NCBI GenBank assembly: GCA_028283725.1
Contig: JAPWKC010000004.1
Span: 682,001-746,000 of the forward strand
Direction of reading: 5' to 3'
DNA length: 64,000 bases
Source of the DNA: Neorhizobium sp.
Lineage (GTDB): Bacteria; Pseudomonadota; Alphaproteobacteria; Rhizobiales; Rhizobiaceae
Below the pieces are notes generated by a model. It saw only the letters and a program-made list of their open reading frames with translations, made no database searches and had not been told where the DNA came from. A program made the translations under genes and the position numbers. Positions 16,472 through 24,892 of this stretch are shown here, one piece after another. Position 1 is the stretch's first letter. Every line of letters begins with the position of its first letter.

Positions 16472-17809
16472 TCAGATCTTTTCCAGTGCCTGCCTGATAT
16501 CCTCGATCAGATCGTCGGGATCCTCGATGCCGATCGACAGGCGCACGACCTCAGGGCCGGCCCCGGCCGCAATCTGCTGGTCGAGCGTCAGTTGCCGGTG
16601 CGTCGTCGAGGCGGGGTGGGTCACAAGCGAGCGCGTGTCGCCGATATTGGCCAGATGCGAAATGAGCTGGAGGCCCTCGACGAACAGCCGTCCGGCCGCG
16701 ACCGCCGCGGAGGTCTCGTCCGTCGTTCCGGCAACGACGGCTGCGGCCATTCCATTGGTGACCTGCAGGCCGAAGGTGAAGACGGCACCGGCGCCCTTGG
16801 GCGAATAACGCCGCTGCAGCGCGTGATTGGGATGATCGTGCAGTCCCGAATAATTCACCCAGGCCACCTGTTTCTGCTTTCGAAGCCAGGTGGCGACAGC
16901 AAGCGCATTGTCCGAATGGCGCTGCATGCGCAACGGAAGCGTCTCGATGCCGGTCAGGATCTGGAATGCATTGAACGGCGAGATCGAGGGGCCGAGATCA
17001 CGCAGGCCGAGCGCCCGGACGGCGACTGCGAGAGCCGTGTTTCCAAAAGCCTGATGCAGCACGATTCCGTCATATTCAGGCCTCGGCTCGCTCAGCATCG
17101 GATAATTTCCCGAACGGGACCAATCGAAGGTTCCGCCATCGACGATGATGCCGCCCACGGAATTGCCATGGCCGCCGAGAAACTTGGTCAGGGAGTGGAC
17201 GACGATATCGGCGCCGTGTTCCAGGGGACGCAGGAGGTAGGGCGTGGCCAGCGTGTTATCGACGATGAACGGCAGACCATGACGATGCGCGATCGCGGCG
17301 ATGGCCTCGATATCGGTGAAAAGACCGGCAGGGTTGGTGAGGCTTTCGACGAATATGGCGCGCGTGCGCCCGTCTATCTGCTCTTCGAAACTTCCTGGAT
17401 CCGCGGCATCGGCCCAGCGGACGTTCCAACCGAAATTGCCGAAGGCATGGCCGAACTGGTTGATCGAGCCGCCATAGAGCTGGTGAGCGGCAATGAAATT
17501 GTCGCCGGGGCTCATCAATATATGGAAGACCAGCATCTGCGCGGCCTGGCCGGAGGCGACGGCAAGTGCTGCCGTTCCACCTTCCAGCGCCGCCACCCTC
17601 TCCTCGAGCACGGCCTGGGTCGGATTGGTGATCCGGGTATAAACATTGCCGAACTCCCTCAGGCCGAACAGTGCCGCCGCATGATCGGCATCGGCAAAGA
17701 CGAAGGAGGCAGTCTGGTATATCGGCGTCGTGCGGGCACCAGTCGTCGCATCTGGCGCCGCTCCGGCATGCACGGCCAGCGTCGAAAAACCAGGCTTTTT
17801 ATTGGGCAT
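16472..17809 (-). CDS. metY: O-acetylhomoserine sulfhydrylase (PLP-dependent Cys/Met metabolism enzyme)
   Basis: A 445-residue member of the Cys/Met metabolism PLP family. The N-terminus GFSTLAVHAGAAPDATTGARTTPIYQT and the motif DNTLATPYLLRPLEHGADIVVHSLTKFLGGHG, with the PLP lysine in SLTKF, match O-acetylhomoserine (thiol)-lyases. The enzyme makes homocysteine directly from O-acetylhomoserine and sulfide in methionine synthesis. Start at 17809 (MPNKKPGF) follows GGGGAGACGG. A CoA-binding protein gene lies 181 bases upstream on the same strand. I looked for a SAM-II riboswitch in that gap and did not find one. Confidence 0.9.
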   Translation of the reverse strand: MPNKKPGFSTLAVHAGAAPDATTGARTTPIYQTASFVFADADHAAALFGLREFGNVYTRITNPTQAVLEERVAALEGGTAALAVASGQAAQMLVFHILMSPGDNFIAAHQLYGGSINQFGHAFGNFGWNVRWADAADPGSFEEQIDGRTRAIFVESLTNPAGLFTDIEAIAAIAHRHGLPFIVDNTLATPYLLRPLEHGADIVVHSLTKFLGGHGNSVGGIIVDGGTFDWSRSGNYPMLSEPRPEYDGIVLHQAFGNTALAVAVRALGLRDLGPSISPFNAFQILTGIETLPLRMQRHSDNALAVATWLRKQKQVAWVNYSGLHDHPNHALQRRYSPKGAGAVFTFGLQVTNGMAAAVVAGTTDETSAAVAAGRLFVEGLQLISHLANIGDTRSLVTHPASTTHRQLTLDQQIAAGAGPEVVRLSIGIEDPDDLIEDIRQALEKI

Positions 17810-17990
17810 TCCGTCTCCCCGGTTTCCGTCGCCAACGATCAGCAAAGCGCGGCTATTGATTGCGATCAAGGACCGCAGTCACTCCGAGGTGAATACAGAC
17901 AACAATTCAGACGCGCGCGCGGCACGGTCTACATTTTTGAGGAGCAGTGCAGCATGACCGCAACAGCACGACCGGCCGTCAGGGCTCCAG

Positions 17991-18422
17991 TCATGCCTGC
18001 AAAAGGCGCGGGATCTCGATGGCCGGGCATCGGTTCATGACGACCTTGATGCCGGCCGCCTCGGCGCGGGCGGCTGCGGCATCGTCCCGGACACCGAGCT
18101 GCGCCCAGATGACCTTGGGCAATGGCTGCAACGACAGGGCGTCGTTCACCACGCCGTCGAGATATTCAGAAGCGCGGAAGACCTCGACCATGTCCACAGG
18201 CTGCGGCACGTCGGCCAGTGTCGCGTAAACGATGCGCCCGGCGATCTCCTTGCCCGCCTGCCCCGGATTGACCGGGAAGACTTCGTAGCCACGCGACAGA
18301 AGAAAGCGCATCACGCCATTGCTCGGCCGCTCCGGGTTGGGCGACGCTCCGAGAAGTGCGATGGTTCGCGTATCCTTCAAAATGCCGGCGAGATAGTCTG
18401 TTTCATATCGATCGTGGTTCAT
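17991..18422 (-). CDS. CoA-binding domain protein (YccU-like)
   Basis: A 143-residue Rossmann-type CoA_binding_2 protein. Visible features are the nucleotide loop LLGASPNPERPSNGVMRFLLSRGYEVFPVNPG, then WAQLGVRDDAAAARAEAAGI and the end VMNRCPAIE. This is the full length of the family. Its function is not defined; relatives bind CoA and form the N-terminal domain of acyl-CoA synthetases. It often neighbours metY in rhizobia, as here. Confidence 0.88.
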   Translation of the reverse strand: MNHDRYETDYLAGILKDTRTIALLGASPNPERPSNGVMRFLLSRGYEVFPVNPGQAGKEIAGRIVYATLADVPQPVDMVEVFRASEYLDGVVNDALSLQPLPKVIWAQLGVRDDAAAARAEAAGIKVVMNRCPAIEIPRLLQA

Positions 18423-18839
18423 CCGGGCCTCCAGGTGCCGACTACGGCCTGCGCCCGTCAGCTTTCGGTATTGATGTTACACCACCCATGTAGTGCCGCC
18501 ACGGGCGGGCTGCCAGCGGCGCCCGCCATCTGCGGGCCCGGCGATGCCGGCTCCCATCTCGCCCCACCGAAGACACGCCGCCCCATCTGCTGATTGCGAA
18601 TCACATAATTGCAGGCGGCTTTCGAGACTTCCGTCGCCTTTTCGCAAGCGCACACGAAATCGGCCTTTGGCGGACGGCGTGCCCACGCCTCAATCCTCAA
18701 CCTGCAAAATTGCAGCGTCCTTGCGACAAGTGCCGACGGATGCCTGTTCATGGCAACATGTACTCTATATGTTCACTTTTCATTCCAGCCTTCACGGAGC
18801 GTATATTAGCACAAACTGATGGTTGAATTAGCGAAACCT

Positions 18840-18866
18840 ACTAATTCTTATTAGTCAGATCTAATA
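18840..18866. promoter_or_regulatory. Overlapping CTAAT/ATTAG inverted repeats
   Basis: ACTAAT-N4-ATTAGT (18840-18855) overlaps TATTAG-N6-CTAATA (18849-18866). This gives three alternating half-sites about 10 bases apart, a layout suited to cooperative regulator binding. Confidence 0.4.
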
Positions 18867-18959
18867 TCTTGTCATGACGATCCTGTTCTAAAACTCGGTT
18901 CGCAGCGCAGCATAAATAGAAAAATTTGTGCAGCCTGCGGGCAAAAAATCACGGCGATA

Positions 18960-18974
18960 CCCCTAAAATAGGGG
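18960..18974. promoter_or_regulatory. Palindrome CCCCTA-N3-TAGGGG
   Basis: Six-base perfect arms around AAA inside the AT-rich region. Possible operator; no neighbouring gene identifies the binding protein. Confidence 0.35.
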
Positions 18975-19315
18975 GATGCAATACAGATCCGAATGTGAAT
19001 CAGAAATCCCAAAATCTACCCTTGATTGTACTTCCTCATATTGCCCGGCCTCGGGAACCATAACCGAGGGTGCGCGCGCCGCTGCGCGGACCCGTTACGT
19101 GGTTCTCCTTATCGAATAGGCCGGCGATGGGTGTCGATGCGGCCCTCTCTTATAAGAGCTTAATAAGGCCTTGCCGTCGGGTGCAGGTGCAGCAAAAAAA
19201 CCGCGATACGCGCTGCCATGACGACCCGTGGCCGGAACACCGCCGGTTAATGCTGCGGCCATGGGCAGACACACGGGATAACAGAGGCTGTTGCCTGGCC
19301 TCACCGGAACCGCGT

Positions 19316-19353
<38 letters not shown>

Positions 19354-19388
19354 GATGCCCTATAGAAGCATTCGGGCATCAGTAAATC

Positions 19389-19410
19389 GTGTGGTATTTT
19401 ATTACCACAC
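19389..19410. promoter_or_regulatory. Perfect 8-bp inverted repeat upstream of rplM
   Basis: GTGTGGTA (19389-19396), TTTTAT, TACCACAC (19403-19410), 55 bases before the rplM -35 element. No T-run follows on either strand, so an operator is more likely than a terminator. Confidence 0.45.
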
Positions 19411-19464
19411 TCATAAGTCATTGAAATATCTAAATCTATTTTTCAGCCTGCAAATCGGGCATTC

Positions 19465-19493
19465 TTGACGCCTTGCGCCCCCATCGCTATAAG
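19465..19493 (+). promoter_or_regulatory. Sigma-70 promoter of rplM-rpsI
   Basis: TTGACG (19465-19470), 17-base spacer, TATAAG (19488-19493), with the extra C before each hexamer typical of rhizobial promoters. A leader of about 130 bases follows and contains a small AAGGC/GCCTT hairpin that might serve ribosomal protein feedback. Confidence 0.8.
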
Positions 19494-19632
19494 CCACCGC
19501 AGATCGCGGACCTTCCAAGGCCCGCTTTCTTTTTGCCGGACGGCTCACGGCTGGAGCGGCAAATCCAAGCAACAAGAAACGCCCCGGTTCAAGGCTTCGC
19601 CTTGGCCTGAGGGACTAACGAAAGAGAAAATC

Positions 19633-20097
19633 ATGTCGACCTTCGTTCAGAAGCCTGCAGAGGTGGAGAAGAAGTGGATCATCATCGATGCCGAAGGGCT
19701 CGTTGTCGGCCGCCTCGCCACCCTCGTTGCCAACCGCCTGCGCGGTAAGCACAAGGCAACCTACACTCCCCACGTCGACGATGGCGATAACGTCATCATC
19801 ATCAACGCGGAAAAGTGCGTCCTCACGGGCAAGAAGTATTCCGACAAGAAGTATTACTGGCACACCGGCTATCCGGGTGGCATCAAGGAGCGCACCGCAC
19901 GCGCCATCATCGAAGGCCGCTTCCCGGAGCGCGTTATCGAGAAGGCCATCGAGCGCATGATCCCGCGCGGCCCGCTCGGCCGTCGTCAGCTGAAGAACCT
20001 GCGCGTCTATGCTGGTTCCAACCACCCCCATGAAGCCCAGCAGCCGGTCGCTCTCGACGTGGCTTCGCTGAACTCGAAGAACGTAAGGAGCGCCTGA
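19633..20097 (+). CDS. rplM: 50S ribosomal protein L13
   Basis: A 154-residue L13. It has the family segments [38 protein letters not shown] and the [20 protein letters not shown] signature. It binds 23S rRNA early in 50S assembly. Start at 19633 ([15 protein letters not shown]); the frame is open upstream but that part is the leader. It is followed after two bases by rpsI in the conserved rplM-rpsI operon, driven by the strong promoter at 19465. Confidence 0.97.
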   Translation: MSTFVQKPAEVEKKWIIIDAEGLVVGRLATLVANRLRGKHKATYTPHVDDGDNVIIINAEKCVLTGKKYSDKKYYWHTGYPGGIKERTARAIIEGRFPERVIEKAIERMIPRGPLGRRQLKNLRVYAGSNHPHEAQQPVALDVASLNSKNVRSA

Positions 20098-20099
20098 TC

Positions 20100-20564
20100 A
20101 TGGCCGATCTCTCCTCTCTGAAGGACCTCGCGCCGGCCGAAAGCCAGGCACCGGTTCACGTCCGCAAGGTCGATAGCCTCGGCCGTTCCTACGCAACCGG
20201 CAAGCGCAAGAACGCTGTCGCCCGCGTATGGGTCAAGGCTGGCTCCGGCAAGATCATCGTCAATGGCAAGGACTTCACGGCGTACTTCGCCCGTCCGGTT
20301 CTCCAGATGATCCTGCAGCAGCCGATCGTCACTGCTGCCCGCACGGGCCAGTTCGACATCATCGCAACCGTTGCCGGCGGTGGTCTCTCCGGTCAGGCCG
20401 GCGCCGTGCGCCACGGCCTGTCCAAGGCTCTCACCTACTTCGAGCCGGGCCTGCGTCCGGTCCTGAAGAAGGGTGGCTTCCTGACCCGCGACAGCCGCGT
20501 CGTCGAGCGTAAGAAGTACGGTAAGGCCAAGGCTCGCCGTTCCTTCCAGTTCTCGAAGCGCTAA
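20100..20564 (+). CDS. rpsI: 30S ribosomal protein S9
   Basis: A 154-residue S9. It carries the motif [23 protein letters not shown], the [18 protein letters not shown] segment, and the very basic tail [17 protein letters not shown] that reaches the P-site tRNA. Second gene of the L13-S9 operon, two bases after rplM, with a strong terminator 25 bases past its stop. Confidence 0.97.
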   Translation: MADLSSLKDLAPAESQAPVHVRKVDSLGRSYATGKRKNAVARVWVKAGSGKIIVNGKDFTAYFARPVLQMILQQPIVTAARTGQFDIIATVAGGGLSGQAGAVRHGLSKALTYFEPGLRPVLKKGGFLTRDSRVVERKKYGKAKARRSFQFSKR

Positions 20565-20587
20565 TCGCTTCCGGTTCTACGATCTCG

Positions 20588-20618
20588 AAAAGGCGGAGCT
20601 TCGGCTCCGCCTTTTTTC
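20588..20618 (+). terminator. Terminator after rpsI
   Basis: AGGCGGAGC, TTCG tetraloop, GCTCCGCCT followed by a T-run. Confidence 0.92.
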
Positions 20619-20719
20619 GTTTGTGATCGGATCGATCAAGATTTCGAATTTGTGCATCAGGCCGCAATAGCAAAAATGGCGCCGATTGCAGATCCAGCCC
20701 CGATCACACAAGGTCATCC

Positions 20720-21067
20720 ATGTCCTCGCAAAGCGCCTCCCCCTTCGCCACCCTGCCGCAGCCGCCCTATTACGTCGTGGCCTTTTCCTCCTGTCGCACC
20801 GAAGGCGAGCATGGCTATGGCGCAATGGCCGATGCCATGGTCAAACTGGCAAGCGAGCAGCCGGGCTTTCTCGGCGTCGAGAGCGCGCGCGACGCGGACG
20901 GATTTGGTATCACCAATTCCTACTGGGCCGACGAGGTCAGCATCCGCGCCTGGAAAGATGTCGTCTCGCATGCCGCCGCCCAGCGCCTCGGGCGGGAGCG
21001 CTGGTACGAGATCTATCGGGTGCGGATCGCCAAGGTCGAGCGCGCCTACGGTTTTGGAGGGGAATGA
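20720..21067 (+). CDS. Antibiotic biosynthesis monooxygenase-domain protein
   Basis: A 115-residue single ABM (dimeric alpha-beta barrel) protein. Supporting segments are YYVVAFSSCRTEG, QPGFLGVESARDADGFGITNSYW and the following AWKDVVSHAAAQRLGRERWYE. ABM proteins act as small oxygenases, heme-degrading enzymes or stress proteins; which applies cannot be told. It ends 3 bases before the agmatinase gene, so the two are very probably cotranscribed. Confidence 0.85.
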   Translation: MSSQSASPFATLPQPPYYVVAFSSCRTEGEHGYGAMADAMVKLASEQPGFLGVESARDADGFGITNSYWADEVSIRAWKDVVSHAAAQRLGRERWYEIYRVRIAKVERAYGFGGE

Positions 21068-21070
21068 GAC

Positions 21071-22030
21071 ATGCCGGCAAAGACCATCGATCACGCCTTT
21101 ACCGCGACCTCGCCGAGATCGGCTGCGACCGACCCCACCTATGCGGGCGCATTGTCCTTCATGCGGCGGCGCTATACCAAAGACATCGCAGGCGCAGACA
21201 CCATCGTGTGGGGCATTCCCTTCGATGCGGCCACCTCCAACCGGCCGGGCGCACGTTTCGGGCCGCAGGCGATCCGTCGCGCCTCCGCCATTTTCGACAA
21301 CGACCCGCAATATCCCTTTTCCCGCGACCTCTTCGAGCAGATGGCAGTGATCGACTATGGCGACTGCCTGATCGATTACGGCAACCATCAGGAGACGCCT
21401 GATACCATCGAGGCCGAGGCGGGCCGCCTTATCGAGCGCGGGGCCTTTCTGTTGACGCTCGGCGGCGATCACTTCGTCACCTGGCCGCTTCTGAAAGCCC
21501 ATGCGGCAAAGCACGGTCCGCTGGCGCTGGTGCAGTTCGACGCCCATCAGGACACATGGTTCGACGACGGAAAAAGGATCGACCACGGGTCGTTCGTGGC
21601 ACGGGCGGTGCGCGACGGGCTCATCGATCCCGATCATTCGATCCAGACCGGTATCCGCACCCATGCACCCGATGATTTCGGCATCCGCCTGCTCTTCGGC
21701 CATCAGGTGGAAGAGATGAGCGCGAAGGAGATCGCCGGGACGATCATCGACCATGTGGGCCAGCGCCCCGCCTATCTGACCTTCGATATCGACTGCCTCG
21801 ACCCCGCCTATGCGCCGGGCACGGGCACGCCTGTCGCCGGTGGACCGTCGAGCGCCAAGATCCTGTCCGTCCTGCGCCATCTGGCGCCGCTCGACATTCG
21901 CGGCGCCGACGTCGTGGAGGTCGCACCGGCCTATGACCACGCCGATATCACCGCCATTGCCGGGGCGACGGTGGCCATGTATATGCTCGGGCTGAGGGCC
22001 GAACGCCTGACAACTGCGGGCCGCATCTGA
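21071..22030 (+). CDS. speB: Agmatinase (ureohydrolase family)
   Basis: A 319-residue manganese ureohydrolase. The metal ligands are visible in GGDHFVTWPL, DAHQDT and FDIDCLDPAYAPGTGTP. The reaction is agmatine to putrescine and urea in polyamine synthesis, though guanidinobutyrase and similar activities occur in this family. GGAGG precedes the ATG at 21071. It shares an operon with the upstream ABM-domain gene. argC follows 95 bases later, which fits an arginine/polyamine neighbourhood. Confidence 0.9.
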   Translation: MPAKTIDHAFTATSPRSAATDPTYAGALSFMRRRYTKDIAGADTIVWGIPFDAATSNRPGARFGPQAIRRASAIFDNDPQYPFSRDLFEQMAVIDYGDCLIDYGNHQETPDTIEAEAGRLIERGAFLLTLGGDHFVTWPLLKAHAAKHGPLALVQFDAHQDTWFDDGKRIDHGSFVARAVRDGLIDPDHSIQTGIRTHAPDDFGIRLLFGHQVEEMSAKEIAGTIIDHVGQRPAYLTFDIDCLDPAYAPGTGTPVAGGPSSAKILSVLRHLAPLDIRGADVVEVAPAYDHADITAIAGATVAMYMLGLRAERLTTAGRI

Positions 22031-22124
22031 CGGCCGATTGGCCAGTGTTAAGAAACTTTCTCAAGACGCTGGTAGAATGATTCCGACAACCCATCCAAGG
22101 CACTGATCTTACAGGATAAAGACA

Positions 22125-23059
22125 ATGGCAGCGAAAATCTTCATCGATGGCGAACACGGTACGACGGGGCTGCAGATCCGCAGCCGCATGGCCGAACGCC
22201 GCGATGTCGAACTGCTGTCCATCCCCGAAGCCGAGCGCCGCAATGCAGCGATGCGCGAGGATCTCCTGAACAGCGCCGATATCGCAATACTGTGCCTGCC
22301 GGACGACGCCTCGCGCGAGGCCGTCGGCATGCTCTCGGGCAATAACAACGTCCGGATCATCGACACCTCGACCGCCTACCGCGTCGATCCGGACTGGGCC
22401 TATGGCTTTGCCGAGATGGACAAGGCACAGGGCGGCAAGATCCGGGCTCGGCGCGCTATGTCGCCAATCCGGGCTGCTATCCGACGGGTGCGATCGCGCT
22501 AATCCGTCCGCTGCGCGCGTCAGGCATCCTGCCGGCGGCCTATCCGGTGTCGGTCAATGCCGTCTCCGGCTATACCGGCGGCGGCAAGCAGATGATCGGC
22601 CAGATGGAAGACCAGAGCCGCGAGGATGCGATCAGCGCCAACAACTTCCTCTATGGCCTGACGCTGAAGCACAAGCACGTCCCGGAAATGAAGATCCATG
22701 GCGGGCTTGAGCGCGCTCCGCTGTTTTCGCCCTCCGTCGGCCGTTTCCCGCAGGGGATGATCGTGCAGGTGCCGCTCTTCCTCGACGAGCTTGCGGCCGG
22801 CGCCAGCATTGAAGGCATTCACAAGGCACTGACCGAACACTATGCCGGACAGGATATCGTGACAGTCGTGCCGTTTGCCGAAGGCAAGGCCCTGCCCCGC
22901 ATCGATGCCGAGGAACTCGCCGGCCGGGACACGATGAAGCTCTTCGTTTTCGGCAATGCCGAGACCGGCCAGGTGAACCTCGTGGCGCTGCTCGACAATC
23001 TCGGCAAGGGCGCCTCGGGGGCCGCCGTACAGAACATGGATCTGATGCTGTCGGCCTGA
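22125..23059 (+). pseudogene. argC: N-acetyl-gamma-glutamyl-phosphate reductase, interrupted by a -1 frameshift
   Basis: The type II ArgC reductase of arginine synthesis, normally about 310 residues, is split between two frames. The first frame starts [20 protein letters not shown] (22125) and matches the family up to EMDKAQGGK near 22442. The rest, including the catalytic cysteine in NPGCYPTGA and then [15 protein letters not shown], continues in another frame from about 22445 to 23059. Restoring one G in the CCGGG run at 22442-22446 rejoins them. Both halves look fully conserved, so this is either a recent mutation or a sequence error; arginine prototrophy would decide. Confidence 0.9.
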
Positions 23060-23083
23060 GCCAAACGCATAGACGAGAACCAG

Positions 23084-23119
23084 AAAGAGCGCGAGCGGCA
23101 TGGCCACTCGCGCTCTTTT
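23084..23119 (+). terminator. Terminator between argC and ctaA
   Basis: AAAGAGCGCGAG (23084-23095) pairs with CTCGCGCTCTTT (23107-23118) and is followed by T-rich sequence. It can serve both convergent genes. Confidence 0.85.
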
Positions 23120-23137
23120 CGTTTGGTCATCACTATC

Positions 23138-24241
23138 TCAGCGGCTGGCGGCAGGCCGCGTATTTTCAGCCGGATAGGCGCCGACGAAGCCGCGCCAATG
23201 GGCGATGGCGTAACCGAGCACGATCAGTGCGCCGGCCTGATGCGACAGGGCCAGATCGATCGGGACCTCGAAGATCAACGTCGAGATGCCGAGCGCTGCC
23301 TGGGCGCTGACGAGAACGAAGAGGATCAGCGCGCGACGGGCATGCGATGTTTGCGGCGCGCGGATGATGGCGATCAGCATATGCAGGAAAGTGCCCGTCC
23401 ATAAAACATAGGCGCCGCAGCGGTGGACGAACTGCACGGTCTTCGGGTTTTCGAACAGGTTGGTCCACCACGGGTGCTGGACGAAAAGGTCGCCCGGCAC
23501 CAGCGAACCGTCCATCAGCGGCCAGGTGTTGTAGGTGAGACCTGCATGGAGGCCGGCGACCAGCGCACCGAGATAGATCTGGACGATCGCCATGCAGGCA
23601 ATCGCGCCTGCGGCATATTTCGACCATGCGGTCGGCGGCGCCTCTGTCGGCTGCCGGGCAAGGCCGCGCATGATCCACACCGAGGCGGAAAAGATCAGAC
23701 AGGCGAGCGTCAGATGGGTGGCCAGACGATATTGCGAGACGCTTGTCAGCTTTTCGAGGCCCGACGATACCATCCACCAGCCGATGAAGCCCTGGAAGCC
23801 ACCGAGCGCCAGAAGCCCGACCAGCGGCCAGCGCAGGCGTTTCTCGATTCGGCCGGTCGCCCAGAAGAAGATCAGCGGCAGGGCAAAGACCATGCCGATC
23901 GAGCGTGCCAGAAGCCGGTGCGACCATTCCCACCAGAAGATCGACTTGAAGCCATCGACCGTCATGTCGCTGTTCAACTGCTCGAACTGGGGAATGCGCT
24001 TGTAAAGGTCGAATTCCTCCTGCCATTCGGCAGCGTTGAGCGGCGGAATGACGCCGTGGATCGGCTTCCATTCGGTGATCGACAGGCCGGAGCCCGTCAG
24101 GCGCGTGGCGCCGCCGACGAGGACGAGGCAAAAGAGGATGAAGACGACCAGCCCCAGCCAGATGCGAACCGCCTTGCGGTTGCGGTCGCGCCGCTCGGTC
24201 TCAACGGCAAAATCAAAGGTCGATGCATCGGTCGCCGACAT
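23138..24241 (-). CDS. ctaA: Heme A synthase (CtaA/COX15)
   Basis: A 367-residue inner-membrane protein with eight hydrophobic segments and the alphaproteobacterial/mitochondrial COX15 signatures GGATRLTGSGLSITEWKPIHGVIPPLN, WWEWSHRLLAR and FVHRCGAYVLW with heme-ligand histidines. It oxidises the C8 methyl of heme O to make heme A for aa3 cytochrome c oxidase. A DUF2842 gene is divergent to it, an arrangement I recall from related genomes. Full length, no defects seen. Confidence 0.95.
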   Translation of the reverse strand: MSATDASTFDFAVETERRDRNRKAVRIWLGLVVFILFCLVLVGGATRLTGSGLSITEWKPIHGVIPPLNAAEWQEEFDLYKRIPQFEQLNSDMTVDGFKSIFWWEWSHRLLARSIGMVFALPLIFFWATGRIEKRLRWPLVGLLALGGFQGFIGWWMVSSGLEKLTSVSQYRLATHLTLACLIFSASVWIMRGLARQPTEAPPTAWSKYAAGAIACMAIVQIYLGALVAGLHAGLTYNTWPLMDGSLVPGDLFVQHPWWTNLFENPKTVQFVHRCGAYVLWTGTFLHMLIAIIRAPQTSHARRALILFVLVSAQAALGISTLIFEVPIDLALSHQAGALIVLGYAIAHWRGFVGAYPAENTRPAASR

Positions 24242-24525
24242 TTTCAGGCACTCCTGTCGAGGCGCATGTCATTACACGGCGCATGTCGTTGGGCATGTTC
24301 GCGGGCGGTTCTCGACGGCATGTTGACGATGCCGAGCCGGGCGCGGGCACGGGCGCAACCGTTGCGCCATCATACGCCTTTTCTCCCCGTTGCTTTGCCC
24401 CATCAAGCCGTGCAAAACAAGCGGTGAAATTCGCGGCAAGCAGTCGCGGCCGGGTTTGACATGCGTCAAGGCGCGTCTCCTGACCGGCCAGGCAGTGTCG
24501 ATGCGAAGAGATGAGAGGGAGAGCG

Positions 24526-24750
24526 ATGGTTCCCGGTTGGAAGAGTTTTGTCGGCACCATCCTCATCATCGTGCTCGTCATCGTCTACGCGCTGGCGGCC
24601 ACGACGATCGCGAGCCTCCTTCTCGGCGCGGCGCCATGGTGGGTGCATCTTCTCTATTTCTTCCTGACGGGGCTTTTATGGGTTCTGCCAGCAATGGCGA
24701 TCGTCAAATGGATGGCCGGCGCGGGTCGCAGGTCCGGCCGCAAGGGCTGA
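24526..24750 (+). CDS. Small membrane protein, DUF2842-like
   Basis: A 74-residue protein with two membrane segments (FVGTILIIVLVIVYALAAT and a second around YFFLTGLLWVLPAMAIVKWM) and a basic tail. This fits DUF2842, a family common in rhizobia with no known function. I chose ATG 24526 because GAGGGAGAG precedes it; an in-frame ATG at 24511 adds 5 residues. A strong 14-bp hairpin overlaps its stop codon. Confidence 0.8.
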   Translation: MVPGWKSFVGTILIIVLVIVYALAATTIASLLLGAAPWWVHLLYFFLTGLLWVLPAMAIVKWMAGAGRRSGRKG

Positions 24751-24762
24751 CCTGCGACCCGC
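24721..24762 (+). terminator. 14-bp hairpin across the DUF2842 stop codon
   Basis: GCGGGTCGCAGGTC (24721-24734) pairs perfectly with GACCTGCGACCCGC (24749-24762). The right arm contains two bases of the stop. No T-run follows, so it may protect the 3' end or act with another factor. Confidence 0.55.
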
Positions 24763-24892
24763 CCATCACCGGTTTACCGGCTGTTCACCAGACGGCGCGG
24801 ATTGTCTGAAGGCCGTCGATTGCGTAAACCGATTGATCAGGCCTGATCCCTATCCTTGCGCGAAAGCCCGTGACGGGCAAGGAGACGGAGCC

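Noticed and set aside
17810..17990. Possible SAM-II riboswitch before metY
   Set aside because: SAM-II elements occur before methionine genes in rhizobia, but I could not find the conserved core or the pseudoknot pairing in this stretch.
18458..18751. 97-codon minus-strand frame in the 18.4-19.4 kb gap
   Set aside because: No ribosome binding site, no domain and an unusual composition. It stays possible but unsupported.
22438..22448. Programmed ribosomal frameshift in argC
   Set aside because: There is no slippery heptamer or downstream stimulator, and ArgC is not known to use frameshifting; a mutation or sequence error is simpler.
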